Assembly (NCBI RefSeq): GCF_001439695.1
Contig: NZ_JYLL01000008.1
Location: 124,001-188,000, forward strand
Direction: 5' to 3'
Origin: Pseudomonas veronii
GTDB lineage: Bacteria; Pseudomonadota; Gammaproteobacteria; Pseudomonadales; Pseudomonadaceae
Length of the DNA stretch: 64,000 bases
Below, one piece after another: positions 8,719 to 18,578 of the stretch. Below the pieces are notes generated by a model. The model was not told the origin of the DNA. It saw nothing but the letters and a program-made list of their open reading frames with translations, and did not search any database. Position 1 is the stretch's first letter. Every line of letters begins with the position of its first letter. A program made the position numbers and the translations under genes.

Positions 8719-10518
8719 ATGATTACGCCAACAGCCCCCTCGCCCATCATTTCGCAACCCACCTCGTCACCGGATAACATCAATCCGCCGATTTCGTTCG
8801 CCGACAGCGGCGTATATTCTGCGCAATGGGATAAATATAACCAGGCGGCCCCCAGGCCACAGCCGATCAGTGACGAAGAGCGGTTCGAAACGTGGAAACT
8901 GCAAAACGCTGGCAAATCATCTCAATGGAAACTCGATAATCTCCCGGATTACGCGCCCCCCTCATACGCCAAAGAAATAAGAGCATTTCACGGGCACCCT
9001 GATGGAACCCCCTCCTCCGACTACCGAGGTTCCTTCGTTCGAAACCCGGCGCTCGAAAACCACATAATGGAAACTGCGCCCCCGGTTATGGGCCCGAGCC
9101 ACCTTGTGGCAGCGCACGTCAAGTTTCAGATAAAACAACAATTTGGATTAGACGTTGATCCAGATAAAACCTACTTGACGACCATCGCTTACGACCACAC
9201 TTCGCACAAGCGCCCCCACAAGGGATATATCGTAAGAAAAATTTCGCTCACCGATGCAGCCATGCGAAACATCCAGGGAGAAGAACTACCGTCAGGCGTG
9301 CCGCCGTTTAGATATTCAACCTATAAACAAGGCAAACCCAGCTTCGATATACATGAAGACTCAAGGCACTCCAAAGACCAGCCCAGTATCACCGGCGTCT
9401 TCAACGCGCCTGACAGAGGAAGGATTTCAACGCATTACACCGGCATTTATACCGAGCCCTCCAGTTCGTCGCCCAATTCGTACAGCGCTGAAAACCAGGT
9501 TTCCCTCTCACCTGACGATTTTATGAAAATGACATGGGACCACGCCTATAAAAAGCCTTACGACACGTACATTGATCAATACTGGGACGCAAACCGGAAA
9601 GAGTATCCGACACGTATAAAGTTTAATTTCATACACGCCGCCAATGAGCAATATCACAATCACTCCCTGAGCAAGGAAGACCTACTACTCGCTGAGCGGG
9701 CGGCCGGAACGCCACACGGCAAATCATTCGCACAACTCACACCAGATGACCTAAACAAGCCCTACCAGCCAGACCCCGGCCTGGAAACGAAATTCCTGAG
9801 TTACAGCGGCGCCCAGTCCTCAGACATATTTTATGTTCGAGACAAGAAAACCCAGAGAACACTTCTCTTCATGCCGGGAAACGCCCCTCAAATCATTTCG
9901 TCCGACTCCCCCGAAGCAATGAATAAGTGGCTCGGCGCACACACTGCCGACCCCAACAATGAAAACTCATTTATGAGCCATTTTCTGATGGAGGACGCAC
10001 CCAGCACCCTGTTTTATGGCGGTATTCAAAAGCGCTTGCGGATCCACCAGGCCCTGGCAAAAGAACAAGGCGCCGATGCCTACTACGAACGGCTCCACGC
10101 TTGGGAAGAGGGCGCTATGTTCGACGGAAAGAGAGTGGCCGCCCCCTTCACGGAAACTCAGAAACGCACCGAGTCTGCCACTCGCACGGATGCGTACTAC
10201 CAATTCGTGCTCAATACAGACCATACAAAAAACACCGTCATCCGAGCGTTGGGGTATCTGAGCCTGGGTACCACGGTACTCGCGCCACTCGGGATCGCAT
10301 TTCCTCCCGTAGGTTATTTACTGACCGCCTTCTCACTAGGTGCGGGACTGGGGCGGGTGGGTATCGGAATAGATGACACTGCCAACAACAGGCCTGGCGG
10401 ACCTGAGCGCATACTCGACGGTGCCTGGCGTTCCGTGACGCCCATCGCGTCTAGTGCGCTTGGCAACGCAGCGGCCCCCTTCGGCACCGCGATTAAAAAC
10501 GTTGTGTTCAAACCATGA
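8719..10518 (+). CDS. DUF6543 (dermonecrotic-toxin-like) domain protein
   Basis: 599 aa from the ATG at 8719. The middle region (about residues 265-410) follows the pattern of Pseudomonas DUF6543 proteins. There is a DQYWDANRKEYP-type segment, a FNFIHAANEQYHNHSLS helix, and a SSDIFYVRDKKTQRTLLFMPG strand block where family members couple a 'display the datum as a stored string' fold to a DxLWA-like tail. A hydrophobic stretch lies near residues 511-545. No signal peptide, PAAR or Rhs motif is visible. The gene is clearly AT-richer and less codon-biased than its neighbours, consistent with acquisition. It is followed by a small acidic gene that may be its partner. Toxicity is inferred from the family only; the start is uncertain because the Shine-Dalgarno is poor. 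Confidence 0.6.
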   Translation: MITPTAPSPIISQPTSSPDNINPPISFADSGVYSAQWDKYNQAAPRPQPISDEERFETWKLQNAGKSSQWKLDNLPDYAPPSYAKEIRAFHGHPDGTPSSDYRGSFVRNPALENHIMETAPPVMGPSHLVAAHVKFQIKQQFGLDVDPDKTYLTTIAYDHTSHKRPHKGYIVRKISLTDAAMRNIQGEELPSGVPPFRYSTYKQGKPSFDIHEDSRHSKDQPSITGVFNAPDRGRISTHYTGIYTEPSSSSPNSYSAENQVSLSPDDFMKMTWDHAYKKPYDTYIDQYWDANRKEYPTRIKFNFIHAANEQYHNHSLSKEDLLLAERAAGTPHGKSFAQLTPDDLNKPYQPDPGLETKFLSYSGAQSSDIFYVRDKKTQRTLLFMPGNAPQIISSDSPEAMNKWLGAHTADPNNENSFMSHFLMEDAPSTLFYGGIQKRLRIHQALAKEQGADAYYERLHAWEEGAMFDGKRVAAPFTETQKRTESATRTDAYYQFVLNTDHTKNTVIRALGYLSLGTTVLAPLGIAFPPVGYLLTAFSLGAGLGRVGIGIDDTANNRPGGPERILDGAWRSVTPIASSALGNAAAPFGTAIKNVVFKP

Positions 10519-10602
10519 CGCACGGATGAAATTCACACCGACATAAATATGGCAGCAGTGGCAAAATCCCCCTTTTGCGGCCAATAAACTCATAGGACTG
10601 CC

Positions 10603-10953
10603 ATGCAATTGATCACTACCGACCTGATCGCCAACCCATGTGACGAAGAAGAAGACAACATGGCCATGCTCTGCTGCCATAGCGCTAAGGGCGAGATGTT
10701 CATACTGGCCCGTTACCCGGATGAAGACGAAGTGGAGCTGACCTGGGACGACGAACCATCGACCCTCGCGGGCCTGAAGGTCACGCTGAGTGACAGCACG
10801 TTGCTGATTGAGCTGGCGGCAGGCGATGCCGATGCGCTGGGCGGCAAGGATCACCTGGAGATTCTGCACAGCACCGCCCCTGAGGATTTGGCTGAAGTTG
10901 AAGAAACCCTGCAGAACATTCTCAGGGGCACAGGCACTTATATCCGTGCCTGA
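10603..10953 (+). CDS. Small acidic hypothetical protein, candidate immunity partner
   Basis: 116 aa, strongly acidic (clusters such as CDEEEDN near residue 13 and YPDEDEVELTWDDEP near 38-52), with no signal peptide or membrane segment. It starts 84 bp after the toxin-like gene on the same strand, with AGGAC before the ATG at 10603. I do not recognise the family with certainty. The alternating strands followed by a terminal EVEETLQNIL helix are loosely like Imm10-type immunity proteins. Size, acidity and position fit an immunity role, but that is inference. Confidence 0.55.
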   Translation: MQLITTDLIANPCDEEEDNMAMLCCHSAKGEMFILARYPDEDEVELTWDDEPSTLAGLKVTLSDSTLLIELAAGDADALGGKDHLEILHSTAPEDLAEVEETLQNILRGTGTYIRA

Positions 10954-11101
10954 GGCTACTGCCACACAAAATTCCTACACGTTTTGCGAAAAATACCCCG
11001 CGCGCCGTTAGTCGCCGCCCCCCCCGATGCATTAAAGTAAGCCCCCCAGGCCCGGCGTTTTTTCTCGACGCTCGGGCTCATCTCTCCAGGAACCGTCATC
11101 G

Positions 11102-12061
<960 letters not shown>

Positions 12062-12066
12062 AATCG

Positions 12067-12999
12067 ATGAACGCCAGCGATGGAGTGCGCGTCACGCTCA
12101 GCGAATTGATTGAGATGCGCCACCGCGTGCGCGAAGTGCAGCTGTTTTCCACGCCAAGCCAGCGCAGCCCGCTGATCGGCCTGCACCACTCCAAGCTGCG
12201 CGGGCGCGGGGTCGACTTCGACCAGGTGCGCGTCTACCAGGCCGGCGACGATGTACGCACCATCGACTGGCGCGTGACCGCGCGCACCCAGGAACCGCAC
12301 ACCAAGCTGTTCCACGAAGAGCGCGAACGCCCGATTTTCATCATGGTGGAGCAAAGCTGCCGCTTGTTTTTCGGTTCGGGGCAGATGTTCAAGTCGGTGC
12401 TCGCGGCCCAGGCGGCCAGCCTGATCGGCTGGGCGGCGCTGGGGCATAACGACCGCGTCGGCGGGCTGGTCTTCGGCGACAACGAGCACTACGAAATCAA
12501 ACCGCGGCGCAGCAAACAGAGCCTGCTGCAACTGCTCAACCGCCTGGTGCGGGTCAACCAGAGCCTGAGCACCGAAAGCGGCCCCGAAACCGACGCCCTG
12601 GGCCTGGCCCTGCGCCGTGGCCGTGAAGTGCTGCGCCCCGGCAGCCTGGTGATCGTGATCTGCGACGAGCGCGCACTGACCGAAGGCGCCGAACAACAGC
12701 TGAGCCTGTTGTCACGCCATTGCGACCTGCTGCTGTTGCCGATCTCCGACCCGCTCGACCACGCCCTGCCCGCCGCTGGGCTGCTGCGCTTTGCCGAACG
12801 CGGTGCGCAACTGGAACTGGACACGCTGAACTTCGATTTGCGCCAGGCCTACAAGGCCCAGGCCGAAGCGCGCAGCGCCCGCTGGGAACTGCTCGCGCAG
12901 AAACTGCGGGTATTGCTGATGCCCTTGAGCACCCAGAGCGAAATGGTCGAGCAACTGCGCGAATACCTCAACCCGCAACGCCCGGTTAAAAAGCAATGA
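12067..12999 (+). CDS. DUF58 domain-containing protein of the MoxR/Bat operon
   Basis: 310 aa from the ATG at 12067, 5 bp after moxR; the frame is open upstream but that part overlaps moxR and is not expected to be translated. It shows DUF58 hallmarks: a LRGRGVDFDQVRVYQAGDD segment (about residues 44-62) followed by RTIDWRVTART (64-74). It also has a degenerate VWA-like core without a full metal-binding site. DUF58 proteins nearly always accompany MoxR ATPases and are presumed cytoplasmic clients or adaptors linking MoxR to membrane-bound VWA proteins. Its last 4 bases overlap the next gene. Confidence 0.9.
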   Translation: MNASDGVRVTLSELIEMRHRVREVQLFSTPSQRSPLIGLHHSKLRGRGVDFDQVRVYQAGDDVRTIDWRVTARTQEPHTKLFHEERERPIFIMVEQSCRLFFGSGQMFKSVLAAQAASLIGWAALGHNDRVGGLVFGDNEHYEIKPRRSKQSLLQLLNRLVRVNQSLSTESGPETDALGLALRRGREVLRPGSLVIVICDERALTEGAEQQLSLLSRHCDLLLLPISDPLDHALPAAGLLRFAERGAQLELDTLNFDLRQAYKAQAEARSARWELLAQKLRVLLMPLSTQSEMVEQLREYLNPQRPVKKQ

Positions 13000-13490
13000 G
13001 CAGCCTCGACCAACTCCAACCGCTGATCGCCCCACCGGCGATCGGCTTCTGGCCGCCTGCGCTAGGCTGGTGGCTGTTGCTGCTGGTGATCCCGCTGCTG
13101 GGCTGGGGCGTGTGGTGGCTGCGCCGCTTCCTGCCCACGCGGCGTCCCGTGTCCCGCGCCGAACAACCGCTCGACCCGCTGCGCATCGCCGCCCTGGCCG
13201 AACTGGCGCTGATGCCCAAACCCTACGACGGCGCGCCCGCCGGGGCCTGGCTGCAGCAACTCAACGGCCTGCTCAAGCGCCTGTGCCGCAACGACTACCC
13301 CTACAGCCAGAGCCACACCCTCAACGGCCGCAAATGGCTGGCGTTTCTCGATAACCGCTGCCCCGCCGCCGGCCTCACACGCTGGATGGTGCTGGTGGAA
13401 GGCGCCTATAAGCCCGAATGCAAACTCGACGACAAAGCCATCGCCGGCCTGACCCAGGCCGTCGACACCTGGATTCGCAAACATGTTTGA
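12996..13490 (+). CDS. DUF4381 membrane protein of the MoxR/Bat operon
   Basis: 164 aa with a single transmembrane segment near residues 24-43 (GWWLLLLVIPLLGWGVWWL), then an arginine-rich stop-transfer stretch and a helical cytoplasmic domain. Size, topology and position fit the DUF4381 proteins of gammaproteobacterial Bat operons. Its ATG overlaps the previous stop (ATGA), and its end overlaps the next gene by 8 bp, indicating translational coupling. No enzymatic motif is visible; a structural role in the membrane Bat complex is inferred. Confidence 0.85.
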   Translation: MSSLDQLQPLIAPPAIGFWPPALGWWLLLLVIPLLGWGVWWLRRFLPTRRPVSRAEQPLDPLRIAALAELALMPKPYDGAPAGAWLQQLNGLLKRLCRNDYPYSQSHTLNGRKWLAFLDNRCPAAGLTRWMVLVEGAYKPECKLDDKAIAGLTQAVDTWIRKHV

Positions 13491-14571
13491 GTTCGCCTGG
13501 CCGTGGATCTTCGCCCTGCTGCCGCTGCCCTGGTTGATGCGCCTGGTGCTGCCGGCGGCCGACAGCGGCGAGCCCGCGCTGAAAGTCAGCTACCTCAGCG
13601 ACCTCGAAGGCCTGGCGGGCCGCCGGGCACGCTCGAACCTGCCCGGCTGGCGGCAACAGGCGCCTTTCGTCGTGCTGTGGCTGCTGCTCTTGACCGCCGC
13701 CGCCCGCCCGGAATGGCTCGGCGAACCGCTACCGATTGCCGCCAGCGGCCGCGATTTGCTGGTGGCGGTGGACGTGTCCGGCTCCATGGATTTTCCCGAT
13801 ATGCAGTGGGAGGACGATGACGTCAGCCGCCTGACCTTGGTCAAACACCTGCTCGGCGACTTCCTTGAAGGGCGCGAAGGCGATCGCGTCGGCCTGATCC
13901 TGTTCGGCAGCCAAGCCTACCTGCAAGCGCCGCTGACCTTCGACCGCCACACGGTACGCACCTGGCTGGATGAAGCGCGCATCGGCATCGCTGGCAAGAA
14001 CACCGCCATCGGTGACGCCATCGGCCTGGCCTTGAAACGCCTGCGCCAGCGCCCGGCGCAAAGCCGCGTGCTGATCCTGGTGACTGACGGCGCCAACAAC
14101 GGCGGCCGGATCGACCCACTGACCGCCGCGCGCCTGGCCGCTGAAGAAGGCGTGAAGATCTACCCGATCGGTATCGGCGCCGATCCGGAACAAACCGGTT
14201 CCCTTGGCGTGCTGGGCGTCAACCCGAGCCTGGACCTCGACGAACCGGCGCTCAAGGCCATTGCCGAGGCCACCGGCGGCCGCTACTTCCGTGCCCGCGA
14301 TGGCGCAGAGTTGCAAGCGGTCAAGGAAACCCTCGACCAACTCGAACCGGTCGAACAGCAACCGACCCAGGCGCGCCCGGCCCAGGCGCTGTACAGCGGC
14401 CCCCTGGCATTGGCGCTGATCCTCAGCCTGTTGCTGGTGGTGCAGGAGCGCTGGCCGAACAACGCGCTGCAACGGCTGTTCAACAAACTGTCGACCAAGG
14501 GGCATTTTCTGCAACAGCACCCAGAATGGCGCCAGCGCCTCAAACGCCTGCGTTTGCGGAGGCGTCGATGA
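13483..14571 (+). CDS. VWA domain membrane protein (BatA-like)
   Basis: 362 aa. There are two N-terminal membrane helices (about residues 7-24 and 62-76) and a von Willebrand A domain (about 90-280). An intact metal-ion-dependent adhesion site, DVSGSMD, starts at residue 97, with the downstream threonine and aspartate in VTDGANNGG. A C-terminal helix lies near 305-322. This is the architecture of BatA-type Bat proteins, in which the VWA domain sits on the periplasmic face. Bat proteins are linked to stress tolerance and envelope homeostasis in several bacteria. The stop overlaps the next start (ATGA at 14568-14571). Confidence 0.9.
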   Translation: MFEFAWPWIFALLPLPWLMRLVLPAADSGEPALKVSYLSDLEGLAGRRARSNLPGWRQQAPFVVLWLLLLTAAARPEWLGEPLPIAASGRDLLVAVDVSGSMDFPDMQWEDDDVSRLTLVKHLLGDFLEGREGDRVGLILFGSQAYLQAPLTFDRHTVRTWLDEARIGIAGKNTAIGDAIGLALKRLRQRPAQSRVLILVTDGANNGGRIDPLTAARLAAEEGVKIYPIGIGADPEQTGSLGVLGVNPSLDLDEPALKAIAEATGGRYFRARDGAELQAVKETLDQLEPVEQQPTQARPAQALYSGPLALALILSLLLVVQERWPNNALQRLFNKLSTKGHFLQQHPEWRQRLKRLRLRRRR

Positions 14572-16307
14572 TCGACCTGTGGCCGCACTGGTTCCGTCCC
14601 TGGTGGCTGTTGCTGCTGCCGCTGCTCGGCTGGTTGCTGTGGCAGCTGTGGCACCGGCAAAAGCGCGCCGGGCGCTGGCAGATGATCCTGCCGCCGGCGT
14701 TCCATGCCGTGCTGCTCAGCGGTGGCAATGGCCGTGAAAGCAAATCGCCGTGGGTGCTCCTCGGTATCGCCTGGCTGCTGGCAGTACTGGCCTTGCTCGG
14801 CCCCAGTTGGCAACGGGTGGAACAGACCAGCCAGAAGCCTTCCGACCCCTTGGTGGTGCTGCTCGAACTGACCCCGGAAATGCTCGCCACCGACAGTCCG
14901 CCCAGCCGCCTGGAGCAGGCACGGCGCAAGCTGTATGACTTACTGCAAGCGCGCAGCGACGCACAAACCGCCATCGTCGTGTATGCCGGCAGCGCCCACA
15001 CCCTGGTGCCGCTGTCGGACGACCTGGCCACCAGCCGCAACCTGCTCGAAGCGCTACGCCCCTCGTTGATGCCCGAGCCCGGGCACCGCGCCGACCTGGC
15101 CGTGGAGAAAGCCCTCGGCCTGCTCAAGCAAGGCGGCCTCGGCCAGGGGCGTCTGCTGCTGATCGGCTCATCGCTGTCCAAGCAGGAACGCCAGGGCATC
15201 CGCTTGCTGCTGCAAGGCGGCCAGGCGCCAAGCCTGTCGATCCTCGGCATCGGTAGCCGCGAAGGCACGCCGGTGACCCTGGAGAGCGGCGAATTCCTCA
15301 AGGACGACCAAGGCGCCATCCTCGTGCCGCGCCTCGACAGCCCGACGCTCAAAGCCTTCGCCAGCGAAATGGGCGGCCGCTACCGTGCCGCGCGCCTGGA
15401 CGACAAGGACCTGCGCCAACTGGGCATGCTCGACGCGCCGCAAGCCCTGCGCAACGACGGCCAACTGCTGCACCTCGACACCTGGGCCGACCAGGGTTAC
15501 TGGCTGCTGCTGCCGCTGTTGCTGCTGGCCGCGTGCGCCGGGCGGCGTGGCTGGTTGTTCTGCTTGCCGTTGCTGCTGCTTGGCGCACCGCAGCCCAGTT
15601 ATGCCTTCGAACTCCAGGACCTGTGGCTGCGCCCCGACCAGCAAGGCCAGTACCTGCTGAAGAAAAAACGCCCCGCAGAAGCCGCCGAACGCTTCCAAGA
15701 CCCGCAATGGCAAGGCGTGGCGCTGTACGAAGCGGGTAACTACGCCGAAGCCATCAAGCGTTTTGCCGAGGGCAGTGACGCCTACTCTCACTACAATCGC
15801 GGCAATGCACTGGCCAGGTCCGGTGAGCTGGAAGCAGCCATCGATGCCTACGAACAGGCGCTGGAAGCCCAGCCCGATCTGCTGCCGGCCCTGAAAAACA
15901 AGGCCCTGGTGGAAAGCCTGATACAACAACAGGCGCAGCCCGAGCCGGCCCCGCCCGCAAAAAACGAAGATGACGAAACCACCCAACCCGGCCAAACTGC
16001 GCAACCGGGCGCCAGCGCGCAAAGTGCCACGGGTGGCGAGCAATCGCCGCAAAACCAGGGTGAAGCCGGCACCGCCGATACCCAGGCCGGCGCCACGCCA
16101 CAAGCGGGCGGCAATGACGTGCCGGGCAGCGAGCTGGAGGACGAGCAAACCACCACCCCGCCGTTGCGCCCCAGCGGCGCCAGCCTGGACGGCGAACATC
16201 GCCAGGCCCTGGAACAATGGCTGCAGGAGATCCCGGACAACCCCGGCGAACTGCTGCGGCGCAAATTCTGGTACGAACAGCAACAGCATCAGGACAAGAC
16301 TCGATGA
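14568..16307 (+). CDS. VWA plus TPR membrane protein (BatB/BatC fusion-like)
   Basis: 579 aa from the ATG at 14568, with CGGAGG 6 bases upstream. Two N-terminal helices precede a VWA fold (about 90-290), and further helices lie near 310-345. Two tetratricopeptide repeats (about 380-450) are followed by a low-complexity Gln/Ala/Gly/Thr tail (450-540). This combines BatB (VWA) and BatC (TPR) in one chain, as seen in pseudomonads. The MIDAS is degenerate: LELTPEM near residues 97-103 stands where DxSxS is expected, so metal binding is doubtful. Overlaps at both ends show it belongs to the MoxR/Bat operon. Confidence 0.88.
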   Translation: MIDLWPHWFRPWWLLLLPLLGWLLWQLWHRQKRAGRWQMILPPAFHAVLLSGGNGRESKSPWVLLGIAWLLAVLALLGPSWQRVEQTSQKPSDPLVVLLELTPEMLATDSPPSRLEQARRKLYDLLQARSDAQTAIVVYAGSAHTLVPLSDDLATSRNLLEALRPSLMPEPGHRADLAVEKALGLLKQGGLGQGRLLLIGSSLSKQERQGIRLLLQGGQAPSLSILGIGSREGTPVTLESGEFLKDDQGAILVPRLDSPTLKAFASEMGGRYRAARLDDKDLRQLGMLDAPQALRNDGQLLHLDTWADQGYWLLLPLLLLAACAGRRGWLFCLPLLLLGAPQPSYAFELQDLWLRPDQQGQYLLKKKRPAEAAERFQDPQWQGVALYEAGNYAEAIKRFAEGSDAYSHYNRGNALARSGELEAAIDAYEQALEAQPDLLPALKNKALVESLIQQQAQPEPAPPAKNEDDETTQPGQTAQPGASAQSATGGEQSPQNQGEAGTADTQAGATPQAGGNDVPGSELEDEQTTTPPLRPSGASLDGEHRQALEQWLQEIPDNPGELLRRKFWYEQQQHQDKTR

Positions 16308-17944
16308 GCCGCCGCACCACCCTTCTGCTTCTGCTCGCGTTGTCGGCAAGCCACGCCCAGGCGGCGAACCTGGTCGCCAGCGTCGACCGCAGCCGCCTCA
16401 ATTCCGGGGAAACGGTGGAGCTGACGGTGGAATCCGGCGACGTCACGCAGTTCGGCAAACCCGACCTGTCGCCGCTGGAGGCGCAGTTCGAAGTCAGCGG
16501 CACGCGCCAGATCAACCAACTCACCACCCTCGGCGGCGATAACCACGCCACCACGCGCTGGATCATTACCCTGCTGCCCAAGCAAAACGGCACCGTGGTG
16601 ATCCCGCCGCTGCAAGTGGGCGAATACACGACCCAGCCGATCAGCCTGCAAGTGCTGGAAACCACCAGCCAGGACACCAACGCCGAACTCGCGCCGGTGT
16701 TCGTCGAATCCAACCTCGACCAGAACACCGTGTACGTGCAGGCCCAGGCCCTGTTGACGGTACGCGTGTATCACTCGGTGTCGCTGTATGACGACAGCAG
16801 CCTCACGCCGCTGCAGATTCCCGATGCGCGCATCGAGCAACTGGGCGAATCACGCACCTACGAGAAGGTCATCAACAGCATTCGCCACGGCGTGATCGAA
16901 ACCCGCTACGCGATCTACCCGCAGCACAGCGGCAGCCTGACGATTGCCGCCCAGACCTTCAGCGCGACCCTGGTGGAATCGCGCCCGCCGCAGGAGAACA
17001 CGCTGCAGGGCACCAAGCCGGGCAAGCTGATCCACGTCAGCTCCGCGCCCCTCGAGCTGACGGTCAAACCCAAGCCCGAGCTGTACCCCGCCGAGGCGCC
17101 GTGGCTGCCGGCACGCAGCCTGACCCTGAGCGAAAACTGGAACCCCGAGCCGGACCACGTGCAGGTCGGTGATTCCCTGACCCGCAGCCTGACGGTCAAG
17201 GCCGAGGGCCTCTCCAGCGCACAACTGCCGGCACTGCCGAGCACCGAGATCAATGGCCTGCGCCGCTATCCGGACCAGCCGGTAGTCGGCAACCAGAACA
17301 ACGACCGTGGCCTGATCGGCAGCCGAGAAGACCGCGAAGCCCTGGTGCCCACCCGCGCCGGCGCGCTGGACTTGCCAGCGGTGGAAGTGGTGTGGTGGAA
17401 CACCCATGAGGACCACCTCGAACGCACCCGCCTGCCCGCCCGCACGCTGCAAGTAGCGAATAACCCGAGCCTGGTGGTGGACACACCCGCGACACCGACC
17501 GTGATCACCGCCCCCGACGATAGCCGCCTGTGGCTGTGGCAACTGAGCACCCTGCTCCTTGCCTGCACCACGTTGCTGGGTTTCGGCCTGTGGTGGCGCG
17601 CACGCCGCCAACCGGCGGTGCAACGCGCCGCACAAACCGGCCCGAGCCCGCGCACCCTGCTCGACGACCTCAAGCGCGCGACCCAGGCCAACGACCCCCA
17701 GGCCACGCGCCAGGCCCTCGACGCCTGGGCCCGGCAACAACCGGAAACCCTGGCCGACATGGCGGCGCGCTTCGTGCCGCTGTCCGACGCGCTGGATGGG
17801 TTGAACGGCGCGCTGTACAGCGAAAGCGGCCATTATTGGCTGGGTGAAGAACTGTGGCGTGCGGTAAAAGCCATTCCAATGGCCGAACGCGAGCAAGACC
17901 CGACGACCGACACCACCAGCTTGCCGCCGTTGTATCCCAAATAG
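16304..17944 (+). CDS. BatD family protein
   Basis: 546 aa from the ATG at 16304, overlapping the previous stop. A cleavable signal peptide (about residues 1-20, ending SHAQA) is followed by beta-rich periplasmic domains typical of BatD ('oxygen tolerance' family). One transmembrane helix lies near 408-430, and a short cytoplasmic helical domain follows. It is the last gene of the MoxR/Bat operon and presumably assembles with the VWA proteins at the periplasmic face of the inner membrane. The function of BatD is not biochemically defined. Behind it lies the REP-rich region at 18 kb. Confidence 0.88.
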   Translation: MSRRTTLLLLLALSASHAQAANLVASVDRSRLNSGETVELTVESGDVTQFGKPDLSPLEAQFEVSGTRQINQLTTLGGDNHATTRWIITLLPKQNGTVVIPPLQVGEYTTQPISLQVLETTSQDTNAELAPVFVESNLDQNTVYVQAQALLTVRVYHSVSLYDDSSLTPLQIPDARIEQLGESRTYEKVINSIRHGVIETRYAIYPQHSGSLTIAAQTFSATLVESRPPQENTLQGTKPGKLIHVSSAPLELTVKPKPELYPAEAPWLPARSLTLSENWNPEPDHVQVGDSLTRSLTVKAEGLSSAQLPALPSTEINGLRRYPDQPVVGNQNNDRGLIGSREDREALVPTRAGALDLPAVEVVWWNTHEDHLERTRLPARTLQVANNPSLVVDTPATPTVITAPDDSRLWLWQLSTLLLACTTLLGFGLWWRARRQPAVQRAAQTGPSPRTLLDDLKRATQANDPQATRQALDAWARQQPETLADMAARFVPLSDALDGLNGALYSESGHYWLGEELWRAVKAIPMAEREQDPTTDTTSLPPLYPK

Positions 17945-18578
17945 CCCCCCTGATACGTCACGAATCGAGAGTCGGGACGGGGGGTGGGCCGGTCAACACC
18001 GAGCAAGCGGACCCACCACCACGCTGATAGCGGTGTATCAGTCAATTATGATGGCGGCTGACACGCCGCCATCGGGGGCAAGCCCCCTCCCACACTGGAC
18101 CTGCGTCGTCTGATCTACATGGCCCGAACCCTGTCCTTCCGCGCCCTGGATTGCCTGCCCGCCAAGACATAACGCGTCCCCCTGTGGGAGGGGCTTGCCC
18201 CCTCCCACACTGGATCTGCGTCGTCTGGTCGACATAGCCCGAACCTGTCCGACCGCGCCCTGGATTGCCTGCCCACCAAGACATAACGCGTCCCCCTGTG
18301 GGAGGGGCTTGCCCCCTCCCACACTGGATCTGCGTCGCCTGGTCGACATAGCCCGAACCTGTCCGACCGCGCCCTGGATTGCCTGCCCGCCAAGACATAA
18401 CGCGTCCCCCTGTGGGAGGGGGCTTGCCCCCGATGGCGATGGGCCAGACAACACTGAGCAAGCGGACCACCACCATCGCAGGCAAACCACCTCCCACACT
18501 GGATCTGCGTCGTCTGGAGCAGCGTGTGCGCAATACAGGTAAACTCCCCTCCTTTTCATCTTCTCCACGGAGCTCGCC
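17945..18578. other. Non-coding REP-rich region between batD and sbcD
   Basis: 634 bp without a believable gene. A 28-nt sequence at 17985-18012 recurs with three differences at 18440-18466, flanking the tandem repeat described separately (18063-18435). The final 140 bp should contain the sbcD promoter. The repeats happen to leave the minus strand open, producing repetitive proline/arginine-rich frames that are artefacts. Confidence 0.7.
18063..18435. repeat. REP-linked 114-bp tandem repeat
   Basis: Two full 114-bp units (18181-18294 and 18295-18408) differ at only a few positions. A third, slightly diverged copy of the spacer precedes them (about 18079-18180), and a partial one follows at 18495-18520. 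Each unit consists of a REP palindrome (GTGGGAGGGGCTTGCCCCCTCCCAC type, kept under 20 bases per arm) plus an about 85-bp non-palindromic spacer. The outermost palindromes carry the longer GGGGGCTTGCCCCCGAT core. Confidence 0.9.

Noticed and set aside
18063..18435. Possible CRISPR array
   Set aside because: Repeat units are 114 bp with identical spacers and REP palindromes; no short direct repeats with unique spacers and no cas genes.
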